Below are positions 45,066 to 54,099 of a DNA stretch of 64,000 bases, one piece after another. Source of the stretch: a cyanobacterium PCC 7702. GTDB lineage: Bacteria > Cyanobacteriota > Cyanobacteriia > Cyanobacteriales > Nostocaceae. Position 1 is the stretch's first letter, and each line of letters begins with the position of its first letter. The notes under the pieces were generated by a model. The model was not told the origin of the DNA, searched no databases, and saw nothing but the letters and a program-made list of their open reading frames with translations. The stretch lies in contig KB235926.1 of NCBI GenBank assembly GCA_000332255.1, positions 2,918,153 through 2,982,152 on the forward strand. Direction: 5' to 3'. The translations under genes and the position numbers were made by a program.

Positions 45066-46007
45066 TTATTCGTATTTTTCTTTAAAACGATTAGAAACCC
45101 AATGACTAATAATATTCAAACCTAGGGTGATTAAAAACAAAACAGCGCCTACAGCATACAAAGTTTGGAAATTGAGACTTCCCCGGGGACTATCTCCACC
45201 AGAAATTTGCGCCATATAAGCTGTCATAGTTTCTACCGATTCTGCAAAATTCACGGTTAATTTTGGCTGTTGTCCAGCAGCAATTAAAACAGTCATGGTT
45301 TCGCCAACAGCACGGGAAATACCCAAAACGATCGCAGCTGTAATTCCTGAAAGAGCAGCAGGAAGAACAACTTTAAAAATAGCTTCCAGTTTAGTTATTC
45401 CCAACGCGTAAGCTCCTTCTCGCAAAGAAGGGGGAACGGAACGAATCGCATCCAAGCTAATGGAACCAACTGTAGGAGTAATCATAACTCCCATCATCAA
45501 GCCTGCACTTAATGCATTAAAGATTTCTAAGGGAATAATATTGCGCAGCAATGGTGTCACGAACAACAAGGCAAAATAACCATAGACAACTGTGGGTATT
45601 CCTGCTAAAAGTTCCACTGCTGGACGTAAAGTTGCTGCTAGCTGAGGGGGAGCGTATTCACTTAAATAAATAGCAGAAGATAATCCCAAAGGAATGGCAA
45701 CCATCATGGCAATAGTTGTAGTTAAAAAAGTGCCGTTAATTAATGGCCAAATACCAAAATGCTGTTCGGCAAATAAAGGTGTCCACTTGGTATCAAGAAA
45801 GAATTGAGCTAGGGAAATTTTTTGAAAAAACTCAAATGTGACCTGAAAAATAATTAAGACAATACCGAAGGTAGTCAGGACAGAAACTAAAGCACAAGCA
45901 AATAAAATTATCCTCACAATTGTGTCTGGGAGATCTTCAGATGGATGTTTTTCTAATGAGGTTATCGAGTTGGATAAAAAAATGTTTTCCGGATTAATAT
46001 TGGTCAT
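45066..46007 (-). CDS. pstC: Phosphate ABC transporter permease PstC
   Basis: Second membrane channel of the phosphate importer, 313 residues and six helices. Typical segments are FGIWPLINGTFLTTTIAMMVAIP, YLSEYAPPQLAATLRPAVELLAGIPTVVYGY (outer parts quoted: YLSEYAPPQ and LLAGIPTVVYGY), and the coupling loop SLREGAYALGITKLEAIFK. It lies 35 bp after pstS in the operon. Confidence 0.95.
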   Translation of the reverse strand: MTNINPENIFLSNSITSLEKHPSEDLPDTIVRIILFACALVSVLTTFGIVLIIFQVTFEFFQKISLAQFFLDTKWTPLFAEQHFGIWPLINGTFLTTTIAMMVAIPLGLSSAIYLSEYAPPQLAATLRPAVELLAGIPTVVYGYFALLFVTPLLRNIIPLEIFNALSAGLMMGVMITPTVGSISLDAIRSVPPSLREGAYALGITKLEAIFKVVLPAALSGITAAIVLGISRAVGETMTVLIAAGQQPKLTVNFAESVETMTAYMAQISGGDSPRGSLNFQTLYAVGAVLFLITLGLNIISHWVSNRFKEKYE

Positions 46008-46042
46008 AATTTTTACGCTTTCTACCTTCTGTTTTTGGGATT

Positions 46043-47035
46043 TTAAATAAAGTTTGTAATTGGCTCTCCAGGTTTTGCTTTTTTAAATTTAGTTCCAGTT
46101 TTACCAGCAGCAAACTTTTGTTTGGTTTTGACGTAAGCTTCGTCAGGTAGTGCTACATAACCAACGCTATCTACCCACTTCCAAGAATTTTCTAGATAAA
46201 AATTCACAAATTCTTTGACTGCTGGTTTGGTGTCTGCGGATTTTTTGCTCACATAGATAAAAAGGGGGCGAGATAGTGGCGTGTAGATATTCTTGACAAC
46301 ATTATCTACTGGCACTGGTTTCTCACACTTTCCTGTGGGACCTTTGACAGCAACTAAATTTAGTTTGTCTTGATTTTGAATGTAGTAAGAAATCCCGACA
46401 TATCCTAAAGCTGAAGGTTCACCTGCTACTCCTTGAACAAGCAGGTTTTGATTGTGACTGGGAGTGTAATCTGTGCGACCGTTTTTGGCTTTTTTGGTGA
46501 TAGCTTGGGTAAAATAATCAAACGTTCCTGTATCAGAAGCAGGAGCATAAAGTTTTAGAGGTTTGTTAGGAAATTTAGGATTAACTTGATGCCAACTTAA
46601 TACCTTGCTATCTGATTTAGCATTCCAAATTTTATCCAGTTCTTTAATGGTGAGACATTTAGCAAAGTTATTTTGACGATTGGTAATGACAGCAATTCCA
46701 TCTAAAGCGATCGGTAATTCAATAAAGTCGATATTTTTACTTTTACACCTGGCAATTTCTTCATCTTTAATGGTACGAGAAGCACCAACGATATCTATAT
46801 CACCTGCACAAAACTTGCTAATTCCGCCTCCAGTACCGCTAGAAGCAACACTTACATTTGCTTTTGGGTTCATCTTTTCATATTCTTCTGCAACTGCTAG
46901 AGAAATCGGAAACCCCACTGCTGCACCATCAATACTAACTTGGCTTTTTTCTTCCTGAGCGCGATCGCATCCAGTGACACTGTAGCTAACCAGCATTAAA
47001 AATGTTAGAAAAAACCTACGATTCCAAAGGTTCAT
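46043..47035 (-). CDS. pstS: Phosphate-binding lipoprotein PstS
   Basis: Periplasmic phosphate receptor of the importer. The signal peptide ends in a lipobox (SYSVTGC, lipidated Cys23), so it is membrane anchored. Binding-site features are IDGAAVGFPISLAVAEEY, SSGTGGGISKFCAGDIDIVGAS and SDTGTFDYFTQAI. Length 330 residues. It leads the pst operon. The gap to the broken sulfate-binding gene upstream is only 37 bp, so transcripts starting at sbpA may run into pst. I did not find a convincing Pho box in that gap. Confidence 0.95.
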   Translation of the reverse strand: MNLWNRRFFLTFLMLVSYSVTGCDRAQEEKSQVSIDGAAVGFPISLAVAEEYEKMNPKANVSVASSGTGGGISKFCAGDIDIVGASRTIKDEEIARCKSKNIDFIELPIALDGIAVITNRQNNFAKCLTIKELDKIWNAKSDSKVLSWHQVNPKFPNKPLKLYAPASDTGTFDYFTQAITKKAKNGRTDYTPSHNQNLLVQGVAGEPSALGYVGISYYIQNQDKLNLVAVKGPTGKCEKPVPVDNVVKNIYTPLSRPLFIYVSKKSADTKPAVKEFVNFYLENSWKWVDSVGYVALPDEAYVKTKQKFAAGKTGTKFKKAKPGEPITNFI

Positions 47036-47072
47036 AGCCTTTATATAATTACCTAAAAATATTTACACCCTC

Positions 47073-48231
47073 TTATGCTTTCTTAGCAGCTTGAACTCTC
47101 TCAAAAATTCCCCCTTCTCCAAAAAACTTTTTCTGAATTTGTTCCCAACCCCCTAAATCTATAGCTGTAAATAAAGTTTTAATCGTAGGAAATTGTTTTG
47201 CCACTTCTTGACTTACTGTGGGATTAACCGGACGGTATCCTAACAAAGCAAATTCCCGTTGTGCTTCTGTAGAGTAAAGGAAATCAACAAATGCTTCTGC
47301 AACTTCTCTGGTACCGTGCTGATCGACATATTTATCAACTACAGCAACGGCGTTGTCTATGGAAATATTTACTTGCGGTATGACATAAGGTAATTTTGAC
47401 CTCTTTTGCTGCGCTAATCTAATTTCATTTTCGTAGTTGATTAAGGCATCTCCCTGACCTTTTTGGAAAAATAAATCGCTAGCTTCTCGGGCGTCTTTTG
47501 CGAGTATGGATGCGTTTTGATATACCTTAGTAAGAAAATTTAATGCTGCTGTTTCTTCTCCTTGTGTTTTGAGTTACTGAACCCCACAAAGCCAAGACTT
47601 CCCAAATACCGATTCCAGAAGTTTTTGGGTTAGCAAGTATCATTTTGACGTTATTTTTTGCTAAATCTTCCCAAGTTTTGATTCCTTTGGGATTTCCTTC
47701 CCGGGTGACAATTGCAGCTACGGATCTGGTAACAACTCCATTTCTAGGAGCTTTGTTTTCCCAACCCGGTTTGATTAATCCTGCTTGCTGAATTTTAGTG
47801 ATATCTAAAGGCAATGCTAAGTGCACTATATCTGCTTGCTGGGAACCAGAAATCACAGCTAGTGCTTGCGCGCCAGAACCGCCGTAACTCTGTTCAAAAA
47901 TAATGTTTTGATTGTGTTGTTTTTTCCACTTTTCTACAAATTTCGGAATAATTCGGTCGTGAGCAGCTTTGGTTACAGAGTAGGAAACGAGTCTGAGCTT
48001 GACATCAGATTTGTTAGCTGAACTGCTCCCCGAACAAGCAGCGATCGCTACACTGAAAATAATACCTGCTAAAAACAAACATACATACCTTTGCCTGGAA
48101 CTTCCTTTGCACCAACTTGCCAAGATTTGTTGATACTTTCGTTGCACAAAGGACAAAGCTTTAGCTATACGGGTTTGTATTCGCTCAATTAATTTGATTT
48201 TTAGTCGTGCTAGATTTTCAGACTTGGCCAT
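47073..48231 (-). pseudogene. sbpA: Sulfate-binding protein, single frameshift
   Basis: Periplasmic sulfate receptor of an ABC importer. The first 212 codons run in one frame (lipobox AIAACSGSS; EQSYGGSGAQALAVISG; WEDLAKNNVKMILANPKTSG). An extra A in a run of four (TTTT on the plus strand at 47567-47570) shifts the frame after LWGSVTQ and brings a stop at 47527. The other frame continues perfectly: GEETAALNFLTKVYQNAS, LFFQKGQGDALINYENE and VNPTVSQEVAKQFPTIKTLF, to a stop at 47073. One homopolymer change is the only lesion, so sequencing error is possible. An unusual basic extension of about 45 residues precedes the signal peptide. Confidence 0.85.
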
Positions 48232-48250
48232 TAAAACTGACTCCTTATAC

Positions 48251-48276
48251 TACGGTATCTTGAGCAAAATACCGTA
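48251..48276 (-). promoter_or_regulatory. Perfect palindrome in the sbpA leader, candidate operator
   Basis: TACGGTAT at 48251-48258 is the exact reverse complement of ATACCGTA at 48269-48276, with a 10-nt centre. Just upstream on the minus strand are a TATAAT -10 (48287-48292) and a TTTAAA -35-like box (48310-48315, 17-bp spacer). The palindrome would cover about +4 to +29, a good place for repression. Confidence 0.5.
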
Positions 48277-48538
48277 ACTTGTGAGTATTATAGGATAATA
48301 AAGCAGTACTTTAAACACGCTTTTATGTTTTTTTACTAAATTAAAGGAATAAAATTAATCTACTGGTTACTGTACATAAGGTCCCTATTTTGTCTGTATC
48401 TTTGATAACTATAAATTGTCAATCAACAAATTTATAGCAAGGCTGGGAATTGCAAATAAAAAATAATAGCAAAACGCAAATATCTGCAATTTCTCTTTAG
48501 GAATTTATCCACGGAAACAAAAAGTAGCAAAAGTAAAA

Positions 48539-48562
48539 GCTAGTGGATATAGCACCACTAGC
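48539..48562 (-). terminator. Hairpin with T-rich tail on the minus strand
   Basis: GCTAGTGG pairs perfectly with CCACTAGC over an 8-nt loop. On the minus strand it is followed by TTTTACTTTT, like a terminator. It would stop antisense transcription heading from the O-methyltransferase gene toward the sbpA promoter. The rest of 48310-48865 shows no gene. Confidence 0.5.
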
Positions 48563-48865
48563 CGAGAGTAAGACTATGGGTGAAATCATTTAGATCGCAA
48601 CTAGATTAGATAATTTCAAACATGTAAAACCTTGTAAAGGTACGTGCAATTTTTGTGCAACAGTTGGGGGAGTATGGCGATTGCAAAAAAGTATTTAACC
48701 CAAATCAAAGTAGCAAAGAACACAAACTCCACCTACTTCCATCGTCCTTTTATGGTTGAAACAGGGGATGGGTTTGCACCGAGCTGCATTTATCTGGACT
48801 GTGTGTCTGTCAAGCTACTATTTAGGCTAGATTTTTATATGAACAATCGTAGGCGATCGCCCTTT

Positions 48866-49528
48866 ATGGCAACAAAAACTCTTGGATTAGACGAACGTCT
48901 ATATCAGTATTTGCTTTCTGTATCTTTGCGAGAACCAGAAATCTTAACACAATTGCGCCAAGAAACAGCGCGACTTCCTGCGGCTAACATGCAAATTGCA
49001 CCAGAACAAGGGCAATTTTTAGCGTTGTTAGTAAAATTGCTTAAAGCCAAGAAAACTTTAGATATCGGTGTATTTACAGGCTATAGTTCCCTAGTGGTAG
49101 CACTAGCTCTACCGTCAGATGGTAAAGTTATAGCCTGCGATGTTAGTGAAGAATACACGTCTATTGCTCGCCGCTACTGGCAGCAAGCGGGTGTGATAGA
49201 TAAAATTGACCTGCGTATTGCTCCTGCTTTAGTCACTCTAGAGCAATTGCTAGCAGCCAAAGAAGCAGGAACCTTTGATTTTATCTTCATTGACGCCGAT
49301 AAAAGCAACTATGACAATTATTACGAACTAGCTTTGCAATTAGTACGTCCGGGAGGATTGATCGCGATCGATAACGTGCTGTGGTCGGGTCAGGTTGCCG
49401 ATCCCCAAGTGCAGGATAACAGAACCAACGCTATTCGCGCTTTGAATGAGAAGTTGCATCAAGACCAACGAGTGACTATCAGTATGTTAGCGATCGCAGA
49501 TGGTTTAACTTTAGCCATGAAAAACTAA
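48866..49528 (+). CDS. SAM-dependent O-methyltransferase, caffeoyl-CoA type
   Basis: Class I methyltransferase of the catechol/caffeoyl-CoA O-methyltransferase family, metal dependent. The 220 residues show [35 protein letters not shown] (SAM motif part: [12 protein letters not shown]), the metal-binding aspartates in [16 protein letters not shown], and [16 protein letters not shown]. The frame stays open from 48644, but the added N-terminus has no family resemblance, so ATG 48866 ([16 protein letters not shown]) is used. It is convergent with trhO. The substrate is unknown. Confidence 0.88.
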   Translation: MATKTLGLDERLYQYLLSVSLREPEILTQLRQETARLPAANMQIAPEQGQFLALLVKLLKAKKTLDIGVFTGYSSLVVALALPSDGKVIACDVSEEYTSIARRYWQQAGVIDKIDLRIAPALVTLEQLLAAKEAGTFDFIFIDADKSNYDNYYELALQLVRPGGLIAIDNVLWSGQVADPQVQDNRTNAIRALNEKLHQDQRVTISMLAIADGLTLAMKN

Positions 49529-49541
49529 GTCCGCTACACAC

Positions 49542-50447
49542 CTAGGTTTGAGTTTTCATCTTAAATAATTGTAATTGACGCCGCTTTTGCTGCTGGCGCT
49601 TCCTTTTTTCCTCTGTTAAGCTATCAAAACAGTAAGGACAAGAAATCCCCTCTTCATACTTGGGAGAAGTCTTATCAACTTCTGAGATAGGATGTCCGCA
49701 GCTAGCGCACATTTGGTGACTACCCGATTCCAACCCGTGACTTACTGCTACCCGTTCGTCAAAAACAAAACACTCTCCCTCCCATAAACTTTCTTGTTTT
49801 GGGACTTCTTCTAAATATTTGAGAATGCCTCCTTTGAGGTGATAAACTTGTTCAAATCCTTGCGAGAGCATGAAAGCTGAAGCTTTTTCACAACGAATTC
49901 CCCCTGTGCAAAATAGCGCTACTTTCTTGTGCTTGCTAGGATCTAGCTGCTTGCGAACATAATCGGGAAATTGCCGAAATGAAGCTGTGTTGGGATTTTG
50001 TGCTCCTTTAAATGTACCGATGCTGACCTCGTAATTATTACGGGTATCGATTACTGTCACTTGGGGATCGGAAATGATAGCATTCCAATCTTTGGGACTA
50101 ACGTAAGTCCCGACTTTTTGACTCGGATCGACTTCAGGTAGTCCAATGGTCACAATTTCTTCTTTCAAACGTACCTTCATGCGCTGAAATGGAGGCGAGT
50201 CAGTTAAAGCTTCCTTGTGTTCCAAATCTGCAAGGTGAGGATCGGAACGCAAATAAGATAATACTGAATTGATGCTGTGACGCGAACCCGCGATCGTACC
50301 GTTAACACCTTCTTGTGCTAGCAGAATCGTTCCTTTAATACCTTGTGCTTGACAATAAGACAATAAAGGTTGCTGCTTCTCAGCAAAATCTGGCAACTTA
50401 ACAAATTTATAAAATGTAGCAACAACTACCCTCATCTTTTTCGGCAA
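49542..50447 (-). CDS. trhO: tRNA uridine-34 hydroxylase TrhO (rhodanese-like)
   Basis: Installs 5-hydroxyuridine at the wobble position of certain tRNAs using oxygen. The N-terminal domain reads VVATFYKFVKLPDF and GTILLAQEGVNGTIAGS. The rhodanese domain has VIDTRNNYEVSIGTF and the catalytic cysteine loop FCTGGIRCEKASAFML. A C-terminal zinc-ribbon-like part has CASCGHPI and CPYCFDSL. The chain ends in a basic Gln/Arg-rich tail. Length 301 residues matches the cyanobacterial form. The 137-residue gene lies just upstream on the same strand. Confidence 0.92.
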   Translation of the reverse strand: MPKKMRVVVATFYKFVKLPDFAEKQQPLLSYCQAQGIKGTILLAQEGVNGTIAGSRHSINSVLSYLRSDPHLADLEHKEALTDSPPFQRMKVRLKEEIVTIGLPEVDPSQKVGTYVSPKDWNAIISDPQVTVIDTRNNYEVSIGTFKGAQNPNTASFRQFPDYVRKQLDPSKHKKVALFCTGGIRCEKASAFMLSQGFEQVYHLKGGILKYLEEVPKQESLWEGECFVFDERVAVSHGLESGSHQMCASCGHPISEVDKTSPKYEEGISCPYCFDSLTEEKRKRQQQKRRQLQLFKMKTQT

Positions 50448-50473
50448 ATATCGAGCAATACTTAATATTATCT

Positions 50474-50887
50474 TTATTGTGAACTTTGGGGGGACTCAAT
50501 CCCAGCTGGTAAAGCACCTGCTAATTTCACTAATTCCTGCTGCGTCGAACGAGTTTGCAGTTGTGCTGTGAACAATTCTCCACTGCGTCGCGCTTCCCAA
50601 GGACCAAAATGAAGTTTATCGATTTTCCACTCTCCCCGCATGTAATTTTCATCTTCAAAGATGATGCCGTTGTATTTTACCGGAGTCCTAGAGGTAGTCA
50701 AATAGCGTTTGGTAAAGCTGATGCGACGACCGATCGCTTCACCGTTTAAGTGTGCTTCTCCTAAAAAGCTATCATCTAGAATATTACCACTCAAACTATT
50801 GCCAGTTTGGATTAAAACAGCTTCAAAACGAGTCGGGATTCCTTGTTGCCAGTAGGTACCAAGCCAAGTTCCGCTCAGATTTGCCAT
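50474..50887 (-). CDS. Small lipocalin-like protein, unknown function
   Basis: 137 residues, no signal peptide. It opens with MANLSGTWLGTYWQQGIPTR and continues with alternating polar/hydrophobic strands (FEAVLIQTGNSLSGNI, NYMRGEWKIDKLHFGPWEAR), consistent with a small beta-barrel. The last 25 residues are Gln/Ser-rich. I do not recognise a family. It lies 26 bp upstream of trhO on the same strand, so co-transcription is likely. Confidence 0.7.
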   Translation of the reverse strand: MANLSGTWLGTYWQQGIPTRFEAVLIQTGNSLSGNILDDSFLGEAHLNGEAIGRRISFTKRYLTTSRTPVKYNGIIFEDENYMRGEWKIDKLHFGPWEARRSGELFTAQLQTRSTQQELVKLAGALPAGIESPQSSQ

Positions 50888-51063
50888 GATAACTTTCCCT
50901 TGCTTGTTTTTGTGTAGGAGAGTCTTCCCACAGAAGAATAATTGTAGCTATGGAAATGAATGCTCTAGAAATGTTTTCCTATAGTAGTTGTCGTGGCAAA
51001 AGCAAGCTAGTGATGAAGCTCTCTAAAATTATAACTTGCTAGACGAAGCGATTGTTCGTTTTT

Positions 51064-51153
51064 GTGAAATGGTTTTTTGCCCTGGGTGCACTTGTGGGAG
51101 CGAGCTACCTACTGAGGGCAGCGATCGCCTCGAAAAGACTACACAAAAATTAA
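51064..51153 (+). CDS. Possible 29-residue membrane microprotein
   Basis: GTG-started frame MKWFFALGALVGASYLLRAA then IASKRLHKN: one membrane helix plus a basic tail, similar in shape to small photosystem or cytochrome subunits. No good ribosome site is seen and no family is recognised, so it may be chance. It lies in the otherwise empty stretch 50888-51253. Confidence 0.2.
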   Translation: MKWFFALGALVGASYLLRAAIASKRLHKN

Positions 51154-51253
51154 TTAGGAAAAATCAACAAGGCAAATTTTCTAGAAATGCTACAAAATAA
51201 TTGTAGATAAGACTGGCTGATAAAACTTTATTTTGATATTCAATGCCCCTTTT

Positions 51254-51661
51254 ATGACCAGGTGTTTTCAACAACCTAATTTCCCATCCCCAGCAATCAA
51301 AGGCGGCATAAAGGCGTTTACCGATGCAGAAGTGATTGAAGCTGCAAAAAATCATATCTTGGAAACGTACAAAGATTACGCCTATCCTGTTGTTCCGACG
51401 AATGAATACGACCATCCTGTTATTCCCTACGAACCGGAGCAGGTTCCTTGGGTTGTTTGCAAATACATCCGAGTCAAGGACGGACGTATCACCAGCAGGT
51501 GGGATGAGCAATGGGAAGTTATTGTTGGCGTTGAGTGGTACTGGGTGAGCGAAAACTTTAAGGACGAGGAAGAAAAAGATGTATTGCTGTCTTTAGTTGT
51601 TTTTGCCAAAGAAGGACAACTGTTTTGTAGCGAAATCGAACGGGTATGGTCAAATATTTGA
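51254..51661 (+). CDS. Uncharacterised protein of about 135 residues
   Basis: Soluble acidic protein with a Trp-rich beta-like centre: PWVVCKYIRVKDGRI, then WEVIVGVEWYWVSENF. It has no signal peptide or membrane segment. The frame is open from TTG 51233, but ATG 51254 (MTRCFQQPNFPSPAIKGG) is a better start. The central segment looks like a conserved fold, but the family is unknown. It is followed directly by dispersed repeats. Confidence 0.5.
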   Translation: MTRCFQQPNFPSPAIKGGIKAFTDAEVIEAAKNHILETYKDYAYPVVPTNEYDHPVIPYEPEQVPWVVCKYIRVKDGRITSRWDEQWEVIVGVEWYWVSENFKDEEEKDVLLSLVVFAKEGQLFCSEIERVWSNI

Positions 51662-51679
51662 CACTTCTACGGGTACACT

Positions 51680-51810
51680 TCCCTACGGGAAGCCGCTGCG
51701 CGTCTACGCTAAACCCGTGGGATTCTTGCGTCTAGCTCAGTATGAGGTACGATTGAACAGGCCCTTGAACTGCATTCATCCCTACGGGAAGCCGCGCGAG
51801 CGCGTCTACA
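51680..51810. repeat. Two copies of a dispersed CCCTACGGGAAGCCGC repeat
   Basis: Copies at about 51680-51709 and 51779-51810 share TCCCTACGGGAAGCCGC and GCGCGTCTAC. This GC-rich element is common in filamentous cyanobacterial genomes. Both copies contain internal inverted arms (CCC...GGG; GCGCGAGCGCG in the second). Confidence 0.75.
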
Positions 51811-51891
51811 AGCGATACCCCGCTACTGGAGTTGACAAAGTATGGCTAGACCAAAAAACAATCTTTCCAGTAGTATTTGTCAACATGAGAT

Positions 51892-52155
51892 TTGAACTCT
51901 TTGCGAATCAATCTGCTTCCTGGAGGTAAAGCTAGAACCTGGGGAACTCCAACCACTTGTACAATCCTTTGGAAACAAGGTAAATGGTGTGCCTCAATTA
52001 CTGTAAATTGTGAACCAAAAAGAGAAACAAATACTGGTGCTATACATATCAAGGCAGGGGAAAGATTGACGGATGCTTCAGCATCCGAGTCGAAATTTAT
52101 CCGACCCCTACAAGAGGATTGGCAATATTCTGCAACAAATCTAGCTTTTGGGTAA
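51892..52155 (+). pseudogene. TnpB (IS200/IS605 OrfB) remnant
   Basis: The frame includes WGTPTTCTILWKQGKWCASI and KRETNTGAIHI followed by LTDASASESKFIRPLQ. This matches the pattern of TnpB proteins in which a beta-strand block (P-TCTI...G-W-ASI) is followed by the RuvC-I segment GIDLG and an 'SDG'-like stretch. Here the catalytic aspartate position reads HIKAG, so the motif is lost, and both flanks of the gene are gone. Only about 85 residues remain. No matching TnpA or IS end was seen. Assignment rests on motif order, not a search. Confidence 0.45.
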
Positions 52156-52194
52156 AGCGGCAATCAGCTATTTACTGAGTGCCGGTTTTTGTAG

Positions 52195-53991
52195 TTAACT
52201 GCTAACTGAGCGCAAGTTTGTCAAAGACCCGCCTAGGTAGCCAAAAAAGTTCTGTTGTTGAATAGCAGAAGGATTGTCTACGGGTTGCAACAAATATTTA
52301 CTAGGGCGGGGAAAAGCAAGGGTGACTGGATAAATACGAAGTTCTTCGTGGTGAAAAACAGCGACTGAGATCGTATCATTTGGTTGGTAATCCTTGAGGC
52401 GATCGCTAAATTGATTGGCATTTACCTTAATACCGTCAATTGCTAGCAATTCGTCACCAGCATCAATACCGGCTAGCTGCGCGGGTGAGTTCGCCTCAAC
52501 AAATTTAATGATTTCTCGTCCGTTTTCGCTACTTACTCTGATACCCAAGTACGGTTCTTGTTCTGTTTCTGCTACTATTTGCAAGCCGAAAGGTTCTAAG
52601 TATTCCTGAAAAGGCAATTCCTCTGTACCATCAATGTAGCGTTTGAAAAAATCAGATAAATCTGTTTCTGCCACAGACTCAATTACTTGCTGTAACTGTT
52701 GGGGAGTGTAGCCAATTTCCTCTTTCCCGAATTTGCGCCACATCACCAGCATCACATCATCGAGCGATCGCTTGTTGTCATGGCGAGAACGAATCAGTAA
52801 ATCCAGCAGTAACGATACCATTTCTCCTTTCAAATAGTAGGAAATTTGGGAATTGCCGCTGTTGGCGTCCGGACGGTACAGTTTGATCCAAGCATCAAAA
52901 CTTGACTCAGAAAGGGATTGTACCCTACGTCCCGGTGTTGTCAAATATCTGGTAATTTCCTTACCCCAGTTATTCAGGAAGGATTTGATGTCGTAGATTC
53001 CCGCACGTAAGGGAATAAGTAGGTCGTAGTAGCTTGTTGTTCCCTCACAAAACCACAGACAGCGGGTATAGTTTTCTCGATCGTAGTCAAAAACTTCCAA
53101 CTCCTGAGGACGAATGCGCTTGACATTCCACAGGTGAAAGAATTCGTGTGCTACCAATTGCATAAAGCGATCGTATTTCTCGCGATCGCGAAATCCAAAC
53201 CGCTGGTAAATCAGCGAACAGCTGTTCTTGTGCTCTAAGCCACCATAAGCTTGAGCAAATAGATGCAACACAAATACGTACCTTTCGTACGGCAAACCGC
53301 CAAATATCCGCGCTTCTACTTCGATAATTTTTTTGATATCGGCAATTATCTGTGGCGCTCGAAAATTTCCCCGTCCCCAAATTGCCAACTCATGAGGTTT
53401 GCCCAACACATCAAAGTGATACAACTGATGAGAGCCAATTTCAAAGGGACTATCCACCAGGGTATCAAAATCTGCAGCAAAGAAAGTGTTAACTTTTTCT
53501 GGAACTGATGGTAATGCTGTGGTCACCACCCATTCTGGACGTGGGGGAATAATAGTTATATAAATTGGTTGCCTCTCGAGTCCTGGTATTCTAAAAAACA
53601 GCGCCGCACCATTAAAATAACCGTGAGTTCCGTCTAAATGGTTTGTTCGCACACTCAATTCGTTCGCAAATATACTGTAATTTATAGTAATTTCTGAAAC
53701 ATCAACCGTCTCCACTTGCCAGTGATTCTTACTCACTTTTCGCCACGGTAAGGGTTTTTTGTGAGCAAAAGCGGCAAAATCCTGTAGATGCTTTGCGTAT
53801 TCCCGCACTAAGTAGGAACCGGGAGTCCACACTGGCATTTTTAAATCTAAAGTAGAGCCTTGGTAGCCTCCCAGACGCAGAGTTACCTCAAATAGATGAG
53901 TTTCTGGTCGGGACATGGCCACCTGGTAATGAATTGACGGTACTTTTTCCTGTGGGCGGGTATCGGTACAAGGTGCTATTGTTTCCTTCAT
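52195..53991 (-). CDS. M61 family metallopeptidase with PDZ domain
   Basis: Zinc peptidase related to glycyl aminopeptidase, 598 residues. The N-terminal beta domain reads YQVAMSRPETHLFEVTL and WTPGSYLVREYAKHLQDF. The zinc motif is HEFFH in QLVAHEFFHLWNVKRIRP, with the third ligand in LWFCEGTTSYYDLL. A C-terminal PDZ domain (about 490-575) has PYLGIRVSS and SPAQLAGIDAGDELLAIDG. No signal peptide is seen. It is upstream of nothing obviously related: the next minus-strand gene, 109 bp away, is a Crp-family regulator whose transcription would run into it. Confidence 0.92.
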   Translation of the reverse strand: MKETIAPCTDTRPQEKVPSIHYQVAMSRPETHLFEVTLRLGGYQGSTLDLKMPVWTPGSYLVREYAKHLQDFAAFAHKKPLPWRKVSKNHWQVETVDVSEITINYSIFANELSVRTNHLDGTHGYFNGAALFFRIPGLERQPIYITIIPPRPEWVVTTALPSVPEKVNTFFAADFDTLVDSPFEIGSHQLYHFDVLGKPHELAIWGRGNFRAPQIIADIKKIIEVEARIFGGLPYERYVFVLHLFAQAYGGLEHKNSCSLIYQRFGFRDREKYDRFMQLVAHEFFHLWNVKRIRPQELEVFDYDRENYTRCLWFCEGTTSYYDLLIPLRAGIYDIKSFLNNWGKEITRYLTTPGRRVQSLSESSFDAWIKLYRPDANSGNSQISYYLKGEMVSLLLDLLIRSRHDNKRSLDDVMLVMWRKFGKEEIGYTPQQLQQVIESVAETDLSDFFKRYIDGTEELPFQEYLEPFGLQIVAETEQEPYLGIRVSSENGREIIKFVEANSPAQLAGIDAGDELLAIDGIKVNANQFSDRLKDYQPNDTISVAVFHHEELRIYPVTLAFPRPSKYLLQPVDNPSAIQQQNFFGYLGGSLTNLRSVSS

Positions 53992-54099
53992 CTGCAGTCC
54001 AGAGTAAACATTGGGGAGACTTGAGTTAAAAGATTAACTTAACTCCTAGCTCCTAACTCACAACTCCTATACGGACAAACGACTTGAAAGCCCATACTA

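Noticed and set aside
48644-48865. 74-residue N-terminal extension of the O-methyltransferase
   Set aside because: It has no resemblance to the family, and ATG 48866 places the start where homologues begin.
51680-51810. CCCTACGGGAAGCC copies as CRISPR repeats
   Set aside because: Only two copies with unequal ends, about 70 bp apart. The element is a known type of dispersed repeat in filamentous cyanobacteria.
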